Positions 9,174-17,673 of a DNA stretch of 64,000 nt are shown piece after piece. The stretch lies in NCBI GenBank assembly GCA_945952225.1, contig CAMFHP010000023.1, positions 1-64,000 of the forward strand, read 5' to 3'. The notes under the pieces are model-generated. The model was not told where the DNA came from and searched no databases. It worked only from the letters and a program-made list of their open reading frames with translations. This stretch comes from an uncultured Myxococcaceae bacterium (lineage in GTDB: Bacteria > Myxococcota_A > Polyangia > Polyangiales > Ga0077539). Numbering within the stretch: the stretch's first letter is position 1; each line of letters opens with the position of its first letter. The position numbers were made by a program, and so were the translations under genes.

Positions 9174-10171
9174 GGGGCCTCCGCGGCGTCGAGGAAGCGC
9201 GTCACCACGCGGCGCGTCTCCGTGGCGGCTTCGACCATGGGAAAGTGCCCCACGCGCGGGATCGAGACGTACTCCGCGTCGGGGAGCTCATGCGCGAGGC
9301 GCTCGCCGAAGCGCGCGCGGGAGACGTGATCGTCGGCGCCCCACACGAGCAGCGCGGGCTGGCGCACCGTGCGGTAGCGCGCCTGGAGCTGTCGGAAGCA
9401 CTGTCCCCGTGCGGCCGCGAGCGCGCCGCGGCTCGTGCCCGGTCGGTTGAACGATCGCTCGATGGCATCGACGAGTTCCTGCGAGACGATCGACGGGTCT
9501 TCGAAGGCCGCGGGAAAGCGATCCGCGGGGCGCTCGTCGTAGAAGGCCGTGAACAGCGCGTCGCCCACGAGCGGCAGCCGCGCCCAGCGGAAGAACGGCG
9601 GGATCTGCTCGTCGTAGATCCATCCGCCGATGAGCACGATGCGACGCACGCGCGCGGGGTGTTCGAGCGCGAGGGCGAGGGTCACCGAGCTTCCCCACGA
9701 GTGCGCCACCACGTCGGCCCGCTCGACCTGCAACGTGTCGAGCACGTCGACGAGGTCGTTCGCGAGCGCCACCGGGGAGTAATCCCCCTCGGTGCGCGAC
9801 GACCATCCGAAGCCCGGCAGGTCGACGTTGATCGTGCGGCGGTGCGCGCGGATCGCGGGTTCGAGCGGGTCCCACACGTCGTGGTTGCTCGCGAAGCCGT
9901 GAACGAGCAGCACCGGCGGGCGCGACGTGTCGTCGCCGCGCACCTCGGTGTAGATCGCGCGGCCGCTGCCCGTGTGGACGTAGCGGGCGCCCACCGCGGG
10001 ATCGAGGCGCGCACCCAGGGGCTCGCCCGGTCGCTGCCAGCTCGCGCACCCCGACGACGTGGCGCCGAGCGAGGTGAGCGAGGCCAGGGAGACGAGCAGC
10101 GCGAGGGCGCCGGGCCTACAGGCCGAGACGGCGGTACTCCGACGCACGGGTAAACTCCTCGGCGGATTCAT
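9170..10171 (-). CDS. Lipoprotein-type alpha/beta hydrolase
   Basis: This alpha/beta-hydrolase-fold enzyme of up to 333 residues has the oxyanion segment VLLVHGFASNHDVW, nucleophile elbow AHSWGSS, an acid in WGADDHVS, and a catalytic His in RVGHFPMVE. A hydrophobic N-terminus ending in SSGC suggests a lipid-anchored envelope enzyme. The start is ambiguous: ATG 10171 overlaps the upstream gene by 56 bases; GTG 10147 overlaps by 32 and leaves a compact signal peptide. Its stop is coupled by GTGA to the outer-membrane protein. Substrate cannot be told; esterase or lipase-like activity is likely. Confidence 0.85.
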   Translation of the reverse strand: MNPPRSLPVRRSTAVSACRPGALALLVSLASLTSLGATSSGCASWQRPGEPLGARLDPAVGARYVHTGSGRAIYTEVRGDDTSRPPVLLVHGFASNHDVWDPLEPAIRAHRRTINVDLPGFGWSSRTEGDYSPVALANDLVDVLDTLQVERADVVAHSWGSSVTLALALEHPARVRRIVLIGGWIYDEQIPPFFRWARLPLVGDALFTAFYDERPADRFPAAFEDPSIVSQELVDAIERSFNRPGTSRGALAAARGQCFRQLQARYRTVRQPALLVWGADDHVSRARFGERLAHELPDAEYVSIPRVGHFPMVEAATETRRVVTRFLDAAEAP

Positions 10172-11081
10172 TGTCGACGCTGGTCAGCCGCGCGACGACG
10201 CCCCAGCACTCGGACACGAAGGTGTACGTGCGGCGCGTCACGCGAAAGATCGTGAGGGGAATCGACTGATCGAGGTCGGTGCGCATGCGCAGCGCGGGGA
10301 AGCGCCCGGCGGGCGTCCACACCTCGCCCTGCTGGTCGATGCGCGTGGTGTACGTGGTGGTGTTCGTGAGGGGCGTGAAGTTCACGAAGCCCGTGCCCGT
10401 GACGGTCTGCGTCCACGTCGAGCCCACCATGAGTGGAAAGCGCAGCACGGCCACCGCGGGCGAGAAGCGGAGGTTCGTGCGGTTCTGCTCCGTGCTCACC
10501 GAGCCCAGAAGCTCCAGCGCGCCGTCGCTCACGCGGTACACCCCCAGGAGGTTGGTGCTGCGATCGACCACGGTCGCGAAGGTCGCGTCGGGATACGACG
10601 ACGACCACCACTGGCCCGTCGGCGGAATCACCTCGTCGAGCACGCGCTGATCCTGCGCGGTGGCGGCGGAGAAGTTCCACACGAGTCCGCCGTCGGCCGA
10701 GGTGGCGCGCGTGCTCACGGGGTCGACGGTGGTGCCCGTGCGGTTGGTCGCGTAGGTCACCGTCGCGCCCACGAGAAAGGCCATCTCCGCGCGGGTGATC
10801 ACCCCGTCGCGGTTGCCCATGCAGCGCACCGCCGCGTCGCCCGCAAGCACATCGACGGGCGCGCCGTTGTCGACGGACGCATCGACCCCGGTGTCGGTCA
10901 CGGTGACGTCGGCGCCCGCGTCGGTGCCGCCATCCGCGCGCGCATCGGTGACGGCGTCGGTGCGCGCGTCGACCACCACGGCGGCGTCGTCGTTGCGGGG
11001 TTCGACCTCTCCACCGGCGCAGGCCGGGATCACCGCGAGCAGCCATCCCCAGCGGCGTCGCGCTCTCATCGCCTCAAGCAT
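10116..11081 (-). CDS. Lipoprotein with Asp/Ala/Thr linker, paralogue of the 6581-7414 protein
   Basis: This 321-residue protein has an N-terminal signal sequence with a cysteine after VIPA, then a roughly 60-residue Asp/Ala/Thr/Val-rich linker typical of myxobacterial lipoproteins, then the same beta-rich domain as the gene at 6581-7414. The 40-odd extra residues are essentially the linker. The ATG at 11081 has GAGGAG nine bases upstream; an alternative ATG lies at 11069. It is first in an operon of four genes that overlap or abut, ending at 6581. Function unknown; surface exposure is plausible from the lipobox and linker. Confidence 0.78.
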   Translation of the reverse strand: MLEAMRARRRWGWLLAVIPACAGGEVEPRNDDAAVVVDARTDAVTDARADGGTDAGADVTVTDTGVDASVDNGAPVDVLAGDAAVRCMGNRDGVITRAEMAFLVGATVTYATNRTGTTVDPVSTRATSADGGLVWNFSAATAQDQRVLDEVIPPTGQWWSSSYPDATFATVVDRSTNLLGVYRVSDGALELLGSVSTEQNRTNLRFSPAVAVLRFPLMVGSTWTQTVTGTGFVNFTPLTNTTTYTTRIDQQGEVWTPAGRFPALRMRTDLDQSIPLTIFRVTRRTYTFVSECWGVVARLTSVDNESAEEFTRASEYRRLGL

Positions 11082-11254
11082 CGCGGCGGTCTCCTCGAAG
11101 GTGCGTGAAGGCCGCGGAGCCTACGGCCCGGCTGTGACGGGTGTCAACGCGCGCGAGCGCTGCGTTTTGTGCGGCGCGAAAGGGCACCGCAGACCGTGCA
11201 GAAAGGCCCTTGCGCACGGCGCGCGGCGCGGAATTGTGCGGCGCAACACATGGC

Positions 11255-11284
11255 TTGACGGGCGCGCGGAGAGGGGTGTAACGG
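11255..11284 (+). promoter_or_regulatory. Putative sigma-70-type promoter for the PHA operon
   Basis: TTGACG (11255-11260) and TAACGG (11279-11284) are separated by 18 bases in the 249-base divergent gap. The -35 is good, the -10 weak. The start codon at 11331 lies about 40 bases downstream and carries its own GAGGGAG ribosome-binding site. Confidence 0.4.
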
Positions 11285-11330
11285 GTCGCTCCCGCGTCGA
11301 CTGCATGACCGACGCCCACGAGGGAGCGCG

Positions 11331-11639
11331 ATGAGCACCTGGGACCTGTGGAAGAAGGGCTTCGACGTCTGGGAAGACGCCACGGCGAAGTACGTCGAGC
11401 AGTGGCTTCGGAGCCCCGCGACGCTCGTGCCCGCGGGCTCGCTGTTCACCGCGGCGATGAAGACCAAGGCCGCGGGCGATCGGGCCGTGGCCGCGGTGTG
11501 GTCGGCGATGGGGCTCCCCACGCGCCGTGACCAGGAGCGAGAACTCCACGCGCTCAACCAGATCCAGAGCCGCCTCGCGGACCTCGAAGAGGCCCTCGCC
11601 GAGATGAAGGCCGCGCAGTCGGGATCGCCGAAGCCGTAA
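11331..11639 (+). CDS. PhaE/phasin-like small protein of a PHA synthase operon
   Basis: This 102-residue protein starts MSTWDLWKKGFDVWEDATAKY, runs on as helices, and ends in a predicted coiled coil (HALNQIQSRLADLEEALAEM). The pattern of an aromatic amphipathic N-terminal helix and a terminal coiled coil is that of the C-terminal part of class III PHA synthase subunit PhaE, and of phasins. It lies two genes upstream of a class III-like phaC, which supports a role as synthase partner or granule surface protein. It is much shorter than typical PhaE (about 350 residues). The ATG has GAGGGAG upstream. Assignment rests on pattern and context. Confidence 0.6.
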   Translation: MSTWDLWKKGFDVWEDATAKYVEQWLRSPATLVPAGSLFTAAMKTKAAGDRAVAAVWSAMGLPTRRDQERELHALNQIQSRLADLEEALAEMKAAQSGSPKP

Positions 11640-11699
11640 CCGTTCGCCACGCCGTCACCGCCATCACCGCCGCCGCGCGGAGGGGAAGTAGCTCTCACC

Positions 11700-13439
11700 A
11701 TGGACGTCAGCCCGTACCTCGTACTCCGTTCGGCGCCGCAGGTGGTGTTCGACCACCTCGACGAGCGCCGCGCGCGCCCCCGCTTCATGCTCCCCACCGC
11801 CGACGGCGACTGGACCGTCGTGACGTGGGGAAACTTCGCGCGGCAGATCCGTGAAGTGGGCGCGTTCCTGATGATGGGCGACGTGCGCCCCGGTGATCGC
11901 GGCGCGGTCTTCGCGCCGAACCGCGTGGAGTGGGCCTCGGCGGCGCTGGCGATCCAGGCCGCGGGCGGCGTGATGGTGCCGATCTACCCCGCGAGCACCG
12001 CGCAGCAGGCCGCGTACGTGGCCTCGCACTCCGACGCGCGCGTGGTCTTCGTGGATACCCCTGCGCTCCTCGCGCGCATCTTCGACGACTGGGCGGGCTA
12101 CGACGCCGTCGAGCGGATCATCACCCTCGACGACGCGCTCGACGTGGGGCGCGTGCTTCACTCGATGCGCGCGCAGGGCAAGACCACGCCGAGCGACGCG
12201 TGGGTCGAGCAGCGCGTGATCTCGTGGCGCACGGCCCGCGAGCGCGGCGCCGCGTACGACAAGGCCAACCCCGGGGTCTTCGAAGCGCGCCTCGCCGAGG
12301 TCGACTACGACGCGCCCGCGCTGATGCTCTACACCTCGGGCACGTCGGGCAATCCGAAGGGCGTTCCGCTGAGCCACCGCAACGTGGGCTCGAACACGCA
12401 GGACTGGCTGCGCAACAACGCGCCGCTGCTGCCCGATCAGTGCACCGACGTGCTGTGGCTCCCGATGAGCCACATCTTCGGCTTCGGCGAGATGGGGCTC
12501 GGCAACCTCCTCGGGTTCACGACCTACATGAGCGATCCGGCGACGGTGCTCGCGCGTCTGCCCGAGGTGCACCCCGACATCTTCATGAGCGTGCCCGCGT
12601 ACTGGGAGAAGCTCGCGATGCAGGCCCAGGCGAAGAGCACCCCCGAGGCGCAGCGCGCGGAGCTGCATCGGGTCACGGGCGGCAGGCTGCGGTTCTGCCT
12701 CTCGGGCGGCGCCGGGCTCAAGCGCGAGATCAAGGAGTTCTTTCACCAGAACGGCATCTTGATCATCGAGGGATACGGGCTCACCGAGACCTCGCCCACG
12801 CTCACGCTCAACCGCCCCGACCGCTTTCGCTTCGACACCGTGGGCGTGCCGCTCCCGTCGGTGGAACTCCGCCTCGCCGAGGACGGAGAGATCCTCGCGA
12901 AGGGGCCCAACGTGTTCCGCGGGTATCACAAAGACGAGGCCGCGACGCGCGAGGCCTTCACCGACGACGGATGGTTCAAGACCGGCGACGTCGGGCGTTG
13001 GACCGACGACGGCTTCCTCCAGATCATCGACCGCAAGAAGGACATCCTCGTGACCGCGGGCGGCAAGAACGTGCCGCCGCAGAACATCGAGATCCGCTTC
13101 GCCGACGATCCCCTCATCGGTCACGTGGTGGTCTACGGCGACGGCAAGCGCTACCTCGTGGCGGGCGTGTGGCCCAACGAGGCCGAGGTGGTCGCGCGCT
13201 TCGGCGCCGAGCGAACGCCCGAGCGTGACGCCGCGGTGCGCGAGGCCGTGCAGCGCTCCGTCGAGCACGTGAACAAGCAGCTCGCGAGCTACGAGACCGT
13301 GAAGCGCTTCGCCCTCTTCGACGAGCCCCTCACCGTCGCCGCGGGGCTGCTCACGGCCTCGCTGAAGGTGCGCCGCAAGAAGGTCTACGAGCACTACCGC
13401 GCGGCCTTCGAAGCGCTCTACGAGGAGCCCCGCGCGTGA
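11700..13439 (+). CDS. Long-chain acyl-CoA ligase (AMP-binding, FadD15-like)
   Basis: This 579-residue ANL-superfamily adenylating enzyme carries the P-loop LMLYTSGTSGNPKGVPLSH (around residue 211), motif GYGLTETSPTLTLN, the hinge TGDVGRWTDDGFLQIIDRKKD and the catalytic-lysine-bearing C-terminus PPQNIE. It activates carboxylic acids, probably long-chain fatty acids, to acyl-CoA through acyl-adenylates (family knowledge). Its stop overlaps the phaC-like start (GTGA), so the two products are made together; supplying CoA thioesters for polyester synthesis is the simplest reading. Chain-length preference is unknown. Confidence 0.9.
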   Translation: MDVSPYLVLRSAPQVVFDHLDERRARPRFMLPTADGDWTVVTWGNFARQIREVGAFLMMGDVRPGDRGAVFAPNRVEWASAALAIQAAGGVMVPIYPASTAQQAAYVASHSDARVVFVDTPALLARIFDDWAGYDAVERIITLDDALDVGRVLHSMRAQGKTTPSDAWVEQRVISWRTARERGAAYDKANPGVFEARLAEVDYDAPALMLYTSGTSGNPKGVPLSHRNVGSNTQDWLRNNAPLLPDQCTDVLWLPMSHIFGFGEMGLGNLLGFTTYMSDPATVLARLPEVHPDIFMSVPAYWEKLAMQAQAKSTPEAQRAELHRVTGGRLRFCLSGGAGLKREIKEFFHQNGILIIEGYGLTETSPTLTLNRPDRFRFDTVGVPLPSVELRLAEDGEILAKGPNVFRGYHKDEAATREAFTDDGWFKTGDVGRWTDDGFLQIIDRKKDILVTAGGKNVPPQNIEIRFADDPLIGHVVVYGDGKRYLVAGVWPNEAEVVARFGAERTPERDAAVREAVQRSVEHVNKQLASYETVKRFALFDEPLTVAAGLLTASLKVRRKKVYEHYRAAFEALYEEPRA

Positions 13440-14680
13440 GCGGTGACGCCCCCGAGGCGCGCGTGCGTCGGCGCTGGAGGAACCTCCTCGGGTTGCTCCG
13501 TCGGCCGAAGCCCGTGGTGGGCGCGACGCCCGCCGATGTGGTGTACCGCGAGAACAAGATGGAGCTTCTCCGGTACCGCGCGCGCCCCGAGGGCGTGGCG
13601 TACCGCACCCCCGTGGTGATGGTGCCGTCGATGATCAACCGGCACTACGTGCTCGACCTGCGCCCCGGCGGGAGCTTCGTCGAGTACCTCGTGTCGCAGG
13701 GCCACGACGTCTACATGGTCGTGTGGGGCGTGCCCACGGCCGAAGACCGGCACCTCACCTTCGACGACGTGTGCGACGGGTACCTCGGTCGCGCGATCCG
13801 CTTTGCCGCAAGGGCTTCCGCGCGAAAGCGCGCGCACGTGCTCGGGTACTGCATGGGCGGCACGATGTCGGCCATCCACGCGTCGGTGCGGCCCGATCCC
13901 ATCGCGACGCTCGCGACGCTCGCGGCGCCGGTGCGCTTTCACGACGAGGCGCTGCTGTCTCAGTGGGCGTCGATGCCGAGCTTCGACGTGGGCGCGATGG
14001 TCGACGCGATGGGCAACGCCCCCGCGGCGCTGCTCCAGGCGACCTTTCTGATGCAGCGTCCGACGATGAGCCTCGCGAAGTTCGCGGGCCTCGTCGACCG
14101 CGCGTGGGACGACGAGTGGCTCGACGCGTACCTCGCGCTCGAGACGTGGGCCAACGACAACGTGCCGCTGCCCGGCGAGGCCTTTCGTCGGTACATCACC
14201 GACCTCTACCAGCGCGAGGGATTGCTCGAAGGGAGCTTCGCGCTCTCGGGCGTTCCCGTGCGGCTCGAGAACCTCCGCATGCCCCTGCTCGCGGTGACCT
14301 TCGAACACGACCTCATCGTGCCCGCGAAGAGCGCCGCCGAGCTCGTCGAGCGCGCAGGGAGCGCCGAGAAGGAGCGGCTCCACCTCCTCGGCGGACACGT
14401 CGGCGCCGTGGTCTCGCGCAAGGCCGCGCAGGGCCTTTGGTCGAAGCTCTCGAAATGGTGGGCCGCGCACGACGCCGATGCCGTCGCGCTCACCGCCGAG
14501 GCACCCCCGGAAGCACCCTCGGCAGCGCCCGCGGAGGTTCCCAGTTTGGCGCCGTCGGAGGTGACGGAGAATGTCACCGCATCCGAGCCTCCCGCGGCCT
14601 CGACGGGGGATGAGAAGCCGCGCACGAAGGGCACCGCGCGCGATTCGAAGGCGCCGCGGAGCGCCGCGCGGAAGCGGTAG
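13436..14680 (+). CDS. phaC: Class III-type poly(3-hydroxyalkanoate) synthase PhaC
   Basis: This 414-residue alpha/beta-hydrolase-fold polymerase has a lipase-like box with cysteine, GYCMGG (Cys139), Asp292 in FEHDLIVP and His321 in LLGGHVGAVV. The spacing matches the Cys149/Asp302/His331 triad known for Allochromatium PhaC. It polymerises hydroxyacyl-CoA into polyester. The last 65 residues are an Ala/Pro/Ser/Glu-rich tail ending in a Lys/Arg-rich patch, absent from typical class III enzymes (about 355 residues). Start is a GTG overlapping the ligase stop. The short PhaE-like gene upstream supports class III. Confidence 0.85.
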   Translation: MSGDAPEARVRRRWRNLLGLLRRPKPVVGATPADVVYRENKMELLRYRARPEGVAYRTPVVMVPSMINRHYVLDLRPGGSFVEYLVSQGHDVYMVVWGVPTAEDRHLTFDDVCDGYLGRAIRFAARASARKRAHVLGYCMGGTMSAIHASVRPDPIATLATLAAPVRFHDEALLSQWASMPSFDVGAMVDAMGNAPAALLQATFLMQRPTMSLAKFAGLVDRAWDDEWLDAYLALETWANDNVPLPGEAFRRYITDLYQREGLLEGSFALSGVPVRLENLRMPLLAVTFEHDLIVPAKSAAELVERAGSAEKERLHLLGGHVGAVVSRKAAQGLWSKLSKWWAAHDADAVALTAEAPPEAPSAAPAEVPSLAPSEVTENVTASEPPAASTGDEKPRTKGTARDSKAPRSAARKR

Positions 14681-14717
14681 TCAACGCGGCGCGCGCGGGC
14701 TTAGCCTCGCGGCTCCC

Positions 14718-16748
14718 ATGCGCCAGTATCCGTTTCGCTTCTATGGTCGCGAGCCCGCCGACTGGACCCCGTCGGAGGTGGGCTTTCTCTACGACGTGCA
14801 GTTCGAAACGCGGCTCGACGGCGAGGCGCGCGCGGCCGTGCGTCTCCACGCCGAGCGGCACTTCAGCCGTGGGCCCGCGGGCATGGGCGAGGTGTGGCGC
14901 TGGGCCGACGATCGCTTCCTGCTGTTCTCCGTCGAGGAGCGCTTCGAAGACGCGGCGCGGATGGTGTTCACGCAGGTGGCCGAGTTTCTCTCGGTGCTCA
15001 ATCAGACGGCGCGCATTCGCGACGTGGTGTTCTGCAACGGCTCCGGCGCGCGCGCCGACCGCTGGGACGCGTGGTCGATGAAGCAGCAGCCGCAGCCCGA
15101 CGCGGGACCGGCCCGTCCGTCGACGCCGTGGGCCTCGCTGCTGCGCCGCCCGGAGCGTGCCTCCATGGCCTGGGATGCGCCCTCTGCGCGACGCCAGAAG
15201 CCCGTCGCCGAGGTCACCGCGGAAGCTCCCGCGCCCGCGACGAAGCGTCCGCGCACGAACACGAAGCAGCCCTTCTGGGAGTCTCCCGTCGCGCAGCGTC
15301 CGGTGTCGGAGCTCGAAGCGTTGGTGAGCGCGGGCTGGGCGCAGCTCTCGGCGGCCTTCGAGGGCGTGACGCTCGAACGGGTCGTGGGGCCGAGCATTCC
15401 CATCGGGTGGGCCTTCGATGCGCACAACCGCCGCGCGGCCATCGTGTGCTTCAACGGCCAGGGCGCGCCGCAGCGCATCGACCTCGCGCCGACCTTCAAC
15501 GCCCGCGTGCTCGCCGTCGACCCCGACGGGCTCCACGCCGTCACGCACGACGGCAACACGGTGTACTCCCTCGACGTGCCCACGGGCGTGCTGCGCGCGC
15601 GCTCGGCCATCCACGAGAACAACGGCGCCGTGGCCTCGATCGCGTGGGCCGTCGACGACCTCTGGGCCGTGCGCGTCGCCACGCAGTGCATCGTCTTCGA
15701 CCTCTCGGAAGAAGAAGCCGCCTACGTGGGCACGGTGCAGCCGCCCGGCGAGCTCGTGGGGATCTTTCGGCACGGCACCGTGGCGGCCTTCTTCGACCAG
15801 CAGCAGCTCCGTCTCTTCGGCGTGTGCGAGTGGCAGCTCCACGAGCTCGGCGCGCTCGACGCGAAGGGCGCGCGGCCGGTGATCCACGACGACGTGCTCT
15901 ACCTCCAGCGGGTCGACGCGCTCACCGTGGTCGAGGGCATCGACGCGCGCTACGAGGCCTGGGCCGCGCCCCTGCGACGCCGCGCCGAAGAAGACCGGCA
16001 GCGTCGTCTCGCGCCCGCGGAGACGGGCCTGCGGTGGCGCTGGACGCCCGAGTCGGAGATGCCCGCGGACCGCGAGAAGATCCGTCGCAAGGCGCTCCGC
16101 GCGAAGTGGGGAGACATGGCGCTGGTGCACCTGCTCGACAGCGGCGACGCGGTGGTCGGGGTGGCGCGTCCGAAGCGCGCGATCTCGCGTGGGGCGCGGC
16201 TGCGATGGTGTCCGGTGAAGGGCCGCGCGCGCGTGCTCAAGGCCCCGAAGGTCGCGTGGAACGAGGGCCTCACCGCGGCCACGGCGACGGCCGACGGGCA
16301 GTGGATGTTCTTCATCACGGGCACGACCTTTCACCTGCACCGCGCGGCCCTCGACGACAGCGCCATCGAGCGCTGCGAGGTGCAGCACGTCACCGGCCGC
16401 GGGGGCCTCTTCTACGACCTCGCCGCGGTGTCGCGCGACGACGTGATCGCCGTGTGGAACGACACCGTCGACTGGCACCGTGAGACCGACGGGCGCTGGG
16501 TGCGCGTGGCCGCGGAGCCCGTGGACCTTCCGCGCGGCTACCTCTACGACGCTCCCTCGCGACGCTTCGCGCTGATGCAGCAGTCGCGCGAGCGGCTCGT
16601 GCTGTGGCGCCTCGGCGACGGGGTGTTCGAACGCCTCGCGGCCTTCACCGACGCGGTCAAGCTCGCGAGCTTTCGCGAGGGACGACTCTTCGCGCAGATG
16701 ATCGACGGTCAGTGGTTCGAGGTGCTCGGCGCCGAGGCCGCGCGCTGA
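14718..16748 (+). CDS. Unknown protein with propeller-like C-terminal half
   Basis: Unrecognised 676-residue protein without signal peptide. The start MRQYPFRF is chosen because residues of the longer frame before it are Arg/Pro shadow sequence; a TTAGCCT box sits just upstream, with no clear ribosome-binding site. Residues 1-110 form a mixed alpha/beta domain; 120-190 are Pro/Ala-rich linker; the rest alternates short strands with aspartates and tryptophans (AVDPDGLHAVTHDGN, SIAWAVDDLWAV), like a WD/beta-propeller. The frame's 3' end overlaps the convergent transporter gene by 40 bases. Function unknown; cytoplasmic. Confidence 0.7.
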   Translation: MRQYPFRFYGREPADWTPSEVGFLYDVQFETRLDGEARAAVRLHAERHFSRGPAGMGEVWRWADDRFLLFSVEERFEDAARMVFTQVAEFLSVLNQTARIRDVVFCNGSGARADRWDAWSMKQQPQPDAGPARPSTPWASLLRRPERASMAWDAPSARRQKPVAEVTAEAPAPATKRPRTNTKQPFWESPVAQRPVSELEALVSAGWAQLSAAFEGVTLERVVGPSIPIGWAFDAHNRRAAIVCFNGQGAPQRIDLAPTFNARVLAVDPDGLHAVTHDGNTVYSLDVPTGVLRARSAIHENNGAVASIAWAVDDLWAVRVATQCIVFDLSEEEAAYVGTVQPPGELVGIFRHGTVAAFFDQQQLRLFGVCEWQLHELGALDAKGARPVIHDDVLYLQRVDALTVVEGIDARYEAWAAPLRRRAEEDRQRRLAPAETGLRWRWTPESEMPADREKIRRKALRAKWGDMALVHLLDSGDAVVGVARPKRAISRGARLRWCPVKGRARVLKAPKVAWNEGLTAATATADGQWMFFITGTTFHLHRAALDDSAIERCEVQHVTGRGGLFYDLAAVSRDDVIAVWNDTVDWHRETDGRWVRVAAEPVDLPRGYLYDAPSRRFALMQQSRERLVLWRLGDGVFERLAAFTDAVKLASFREGRLFAQMIDGQWFEVLGAEAAR

Positions 16749-17635
16749 AGGTCGGCGTCGGCGCGTCGCGCGTCTCGCACGAGCAGCGCGCCCGAGGTCA
16801 TGAGCAGCGCGATGCCCGCGAGCGTGAGTGCATCGGGCGTGCGACGGAACACCGCCGCGTCGAGCACGAGCGAGAGCAGCACCTGGAGCCAGCCCGCGGC
16901 GCCCACACGCGCGGCCTTGTCGAGCGCGTAGGCCCGCGTGATCGCGAGCTGCCCCACGGTGGCCGTCACGCCCATCGCGAGGATGCCCGCCACGTCGCGC
17001 GCCGAGGGCGTGGGCGGCGCGCCGTGCGAGGCCACCCACCAGAGCGAAGCCCCGCCCTGCACGGCCGTTGCGATGGCCGAGAAGTGCACCACCACGGCCT
17101 CGGGCGTCTCTCCCGAGAGCCGTCGCAGCGAGACCATCGCGAGCGCGCTGGCGGCCCCGGCGCAGAGCGCCACGAGGCCCGCGAAGCCGTCGTGACGGAG
17201 CCCCGGACGCTCCACGAAGAGCACGCCCACGAAGGCCACGGCGAGCGCGAGGGCCACGCCGCGGGAGACGCGCTCGCGGAGGGTGAACCACGCGAGCAGG
17301 GCGATCCACAGGGGCGTGGTGTTGAGCAGCGCCGTCGCGTCGGCCAGGGGCATGTGCGTGAGCGCGTAGAAGGTGCAGAGCATCCCGGTGCTGCCCGCGA
17401 GGCTGCGCACCCACATGCGACGGCGGTCGACGATGGTGAGCGGCGCGCGACGGGCGCGCGCGAGGAGCAGCGCCACGCCGAGGCCCAGCAGCGCGCGGCA
17501 GAAGCCCAGCATGGGCCACGGGAGGTGGTGCATCCCGCGGGCGAGGGCGTTCATCGTCGCGAAGGCGAGCGCACCCGAGGCCATGAACCCGAGGGCCCGC
17601 AGCGGCGCGTCGCGCGGTGGAGGGGCTGCGCTCAT
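16709..17635 (-). CDS. EamA-family (DMT superfamily) transporter
   Basis: This 308-residue membrane protein has about ten hydrophobic helices arranged as two EamA repeats. Helpful motifs are STGMLCTFYALTHMPLADA and, in the second half, ATVGQLAITRAYALDKAARVG. Such proteins export metabolites or drugs across the inner membrane (family knowledge); substrate unknown. The frame remains open far upstream inside the dehydrogenase gene, but MSAAPPPRD at 17635 is the sensible start. The last 40 bases overlap the convergent upstream gene. It lies 38 bases after the aldehyde dehydrogenase gene and may share its transcript. Confidence 0.88.
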   Translation of the reverse strand: MSAAPPPRDAPLRALGFMASGALAFATMNALARGMHHLPWPMLGFCRALLGLGVALLLARARRAPLTIVDRRRMWVRSLAGSTGMLCTFYALTHMPLADATALLNTTPLWIALLAWFTLRERVSRGVALALAVAFVGVLFVERPGLRHDGFAGLVALCAGAASALAMVSLRRLSGETPEAVVVHFSAIATAVQGGASLWWVASHGAPPTPSARDVAGILAMGVTATVGQLAITRAYALDKAARVGAAGWLQVLLSLVLDAAVFRRTPDALTLAGIALLMTSGALLVRDARRADADLQRAASAPSTSNH

Positions 17636-17673
17636 GGCGTGGGCGCGTACGTGGTGTCGTCGCGGCGCACGGG

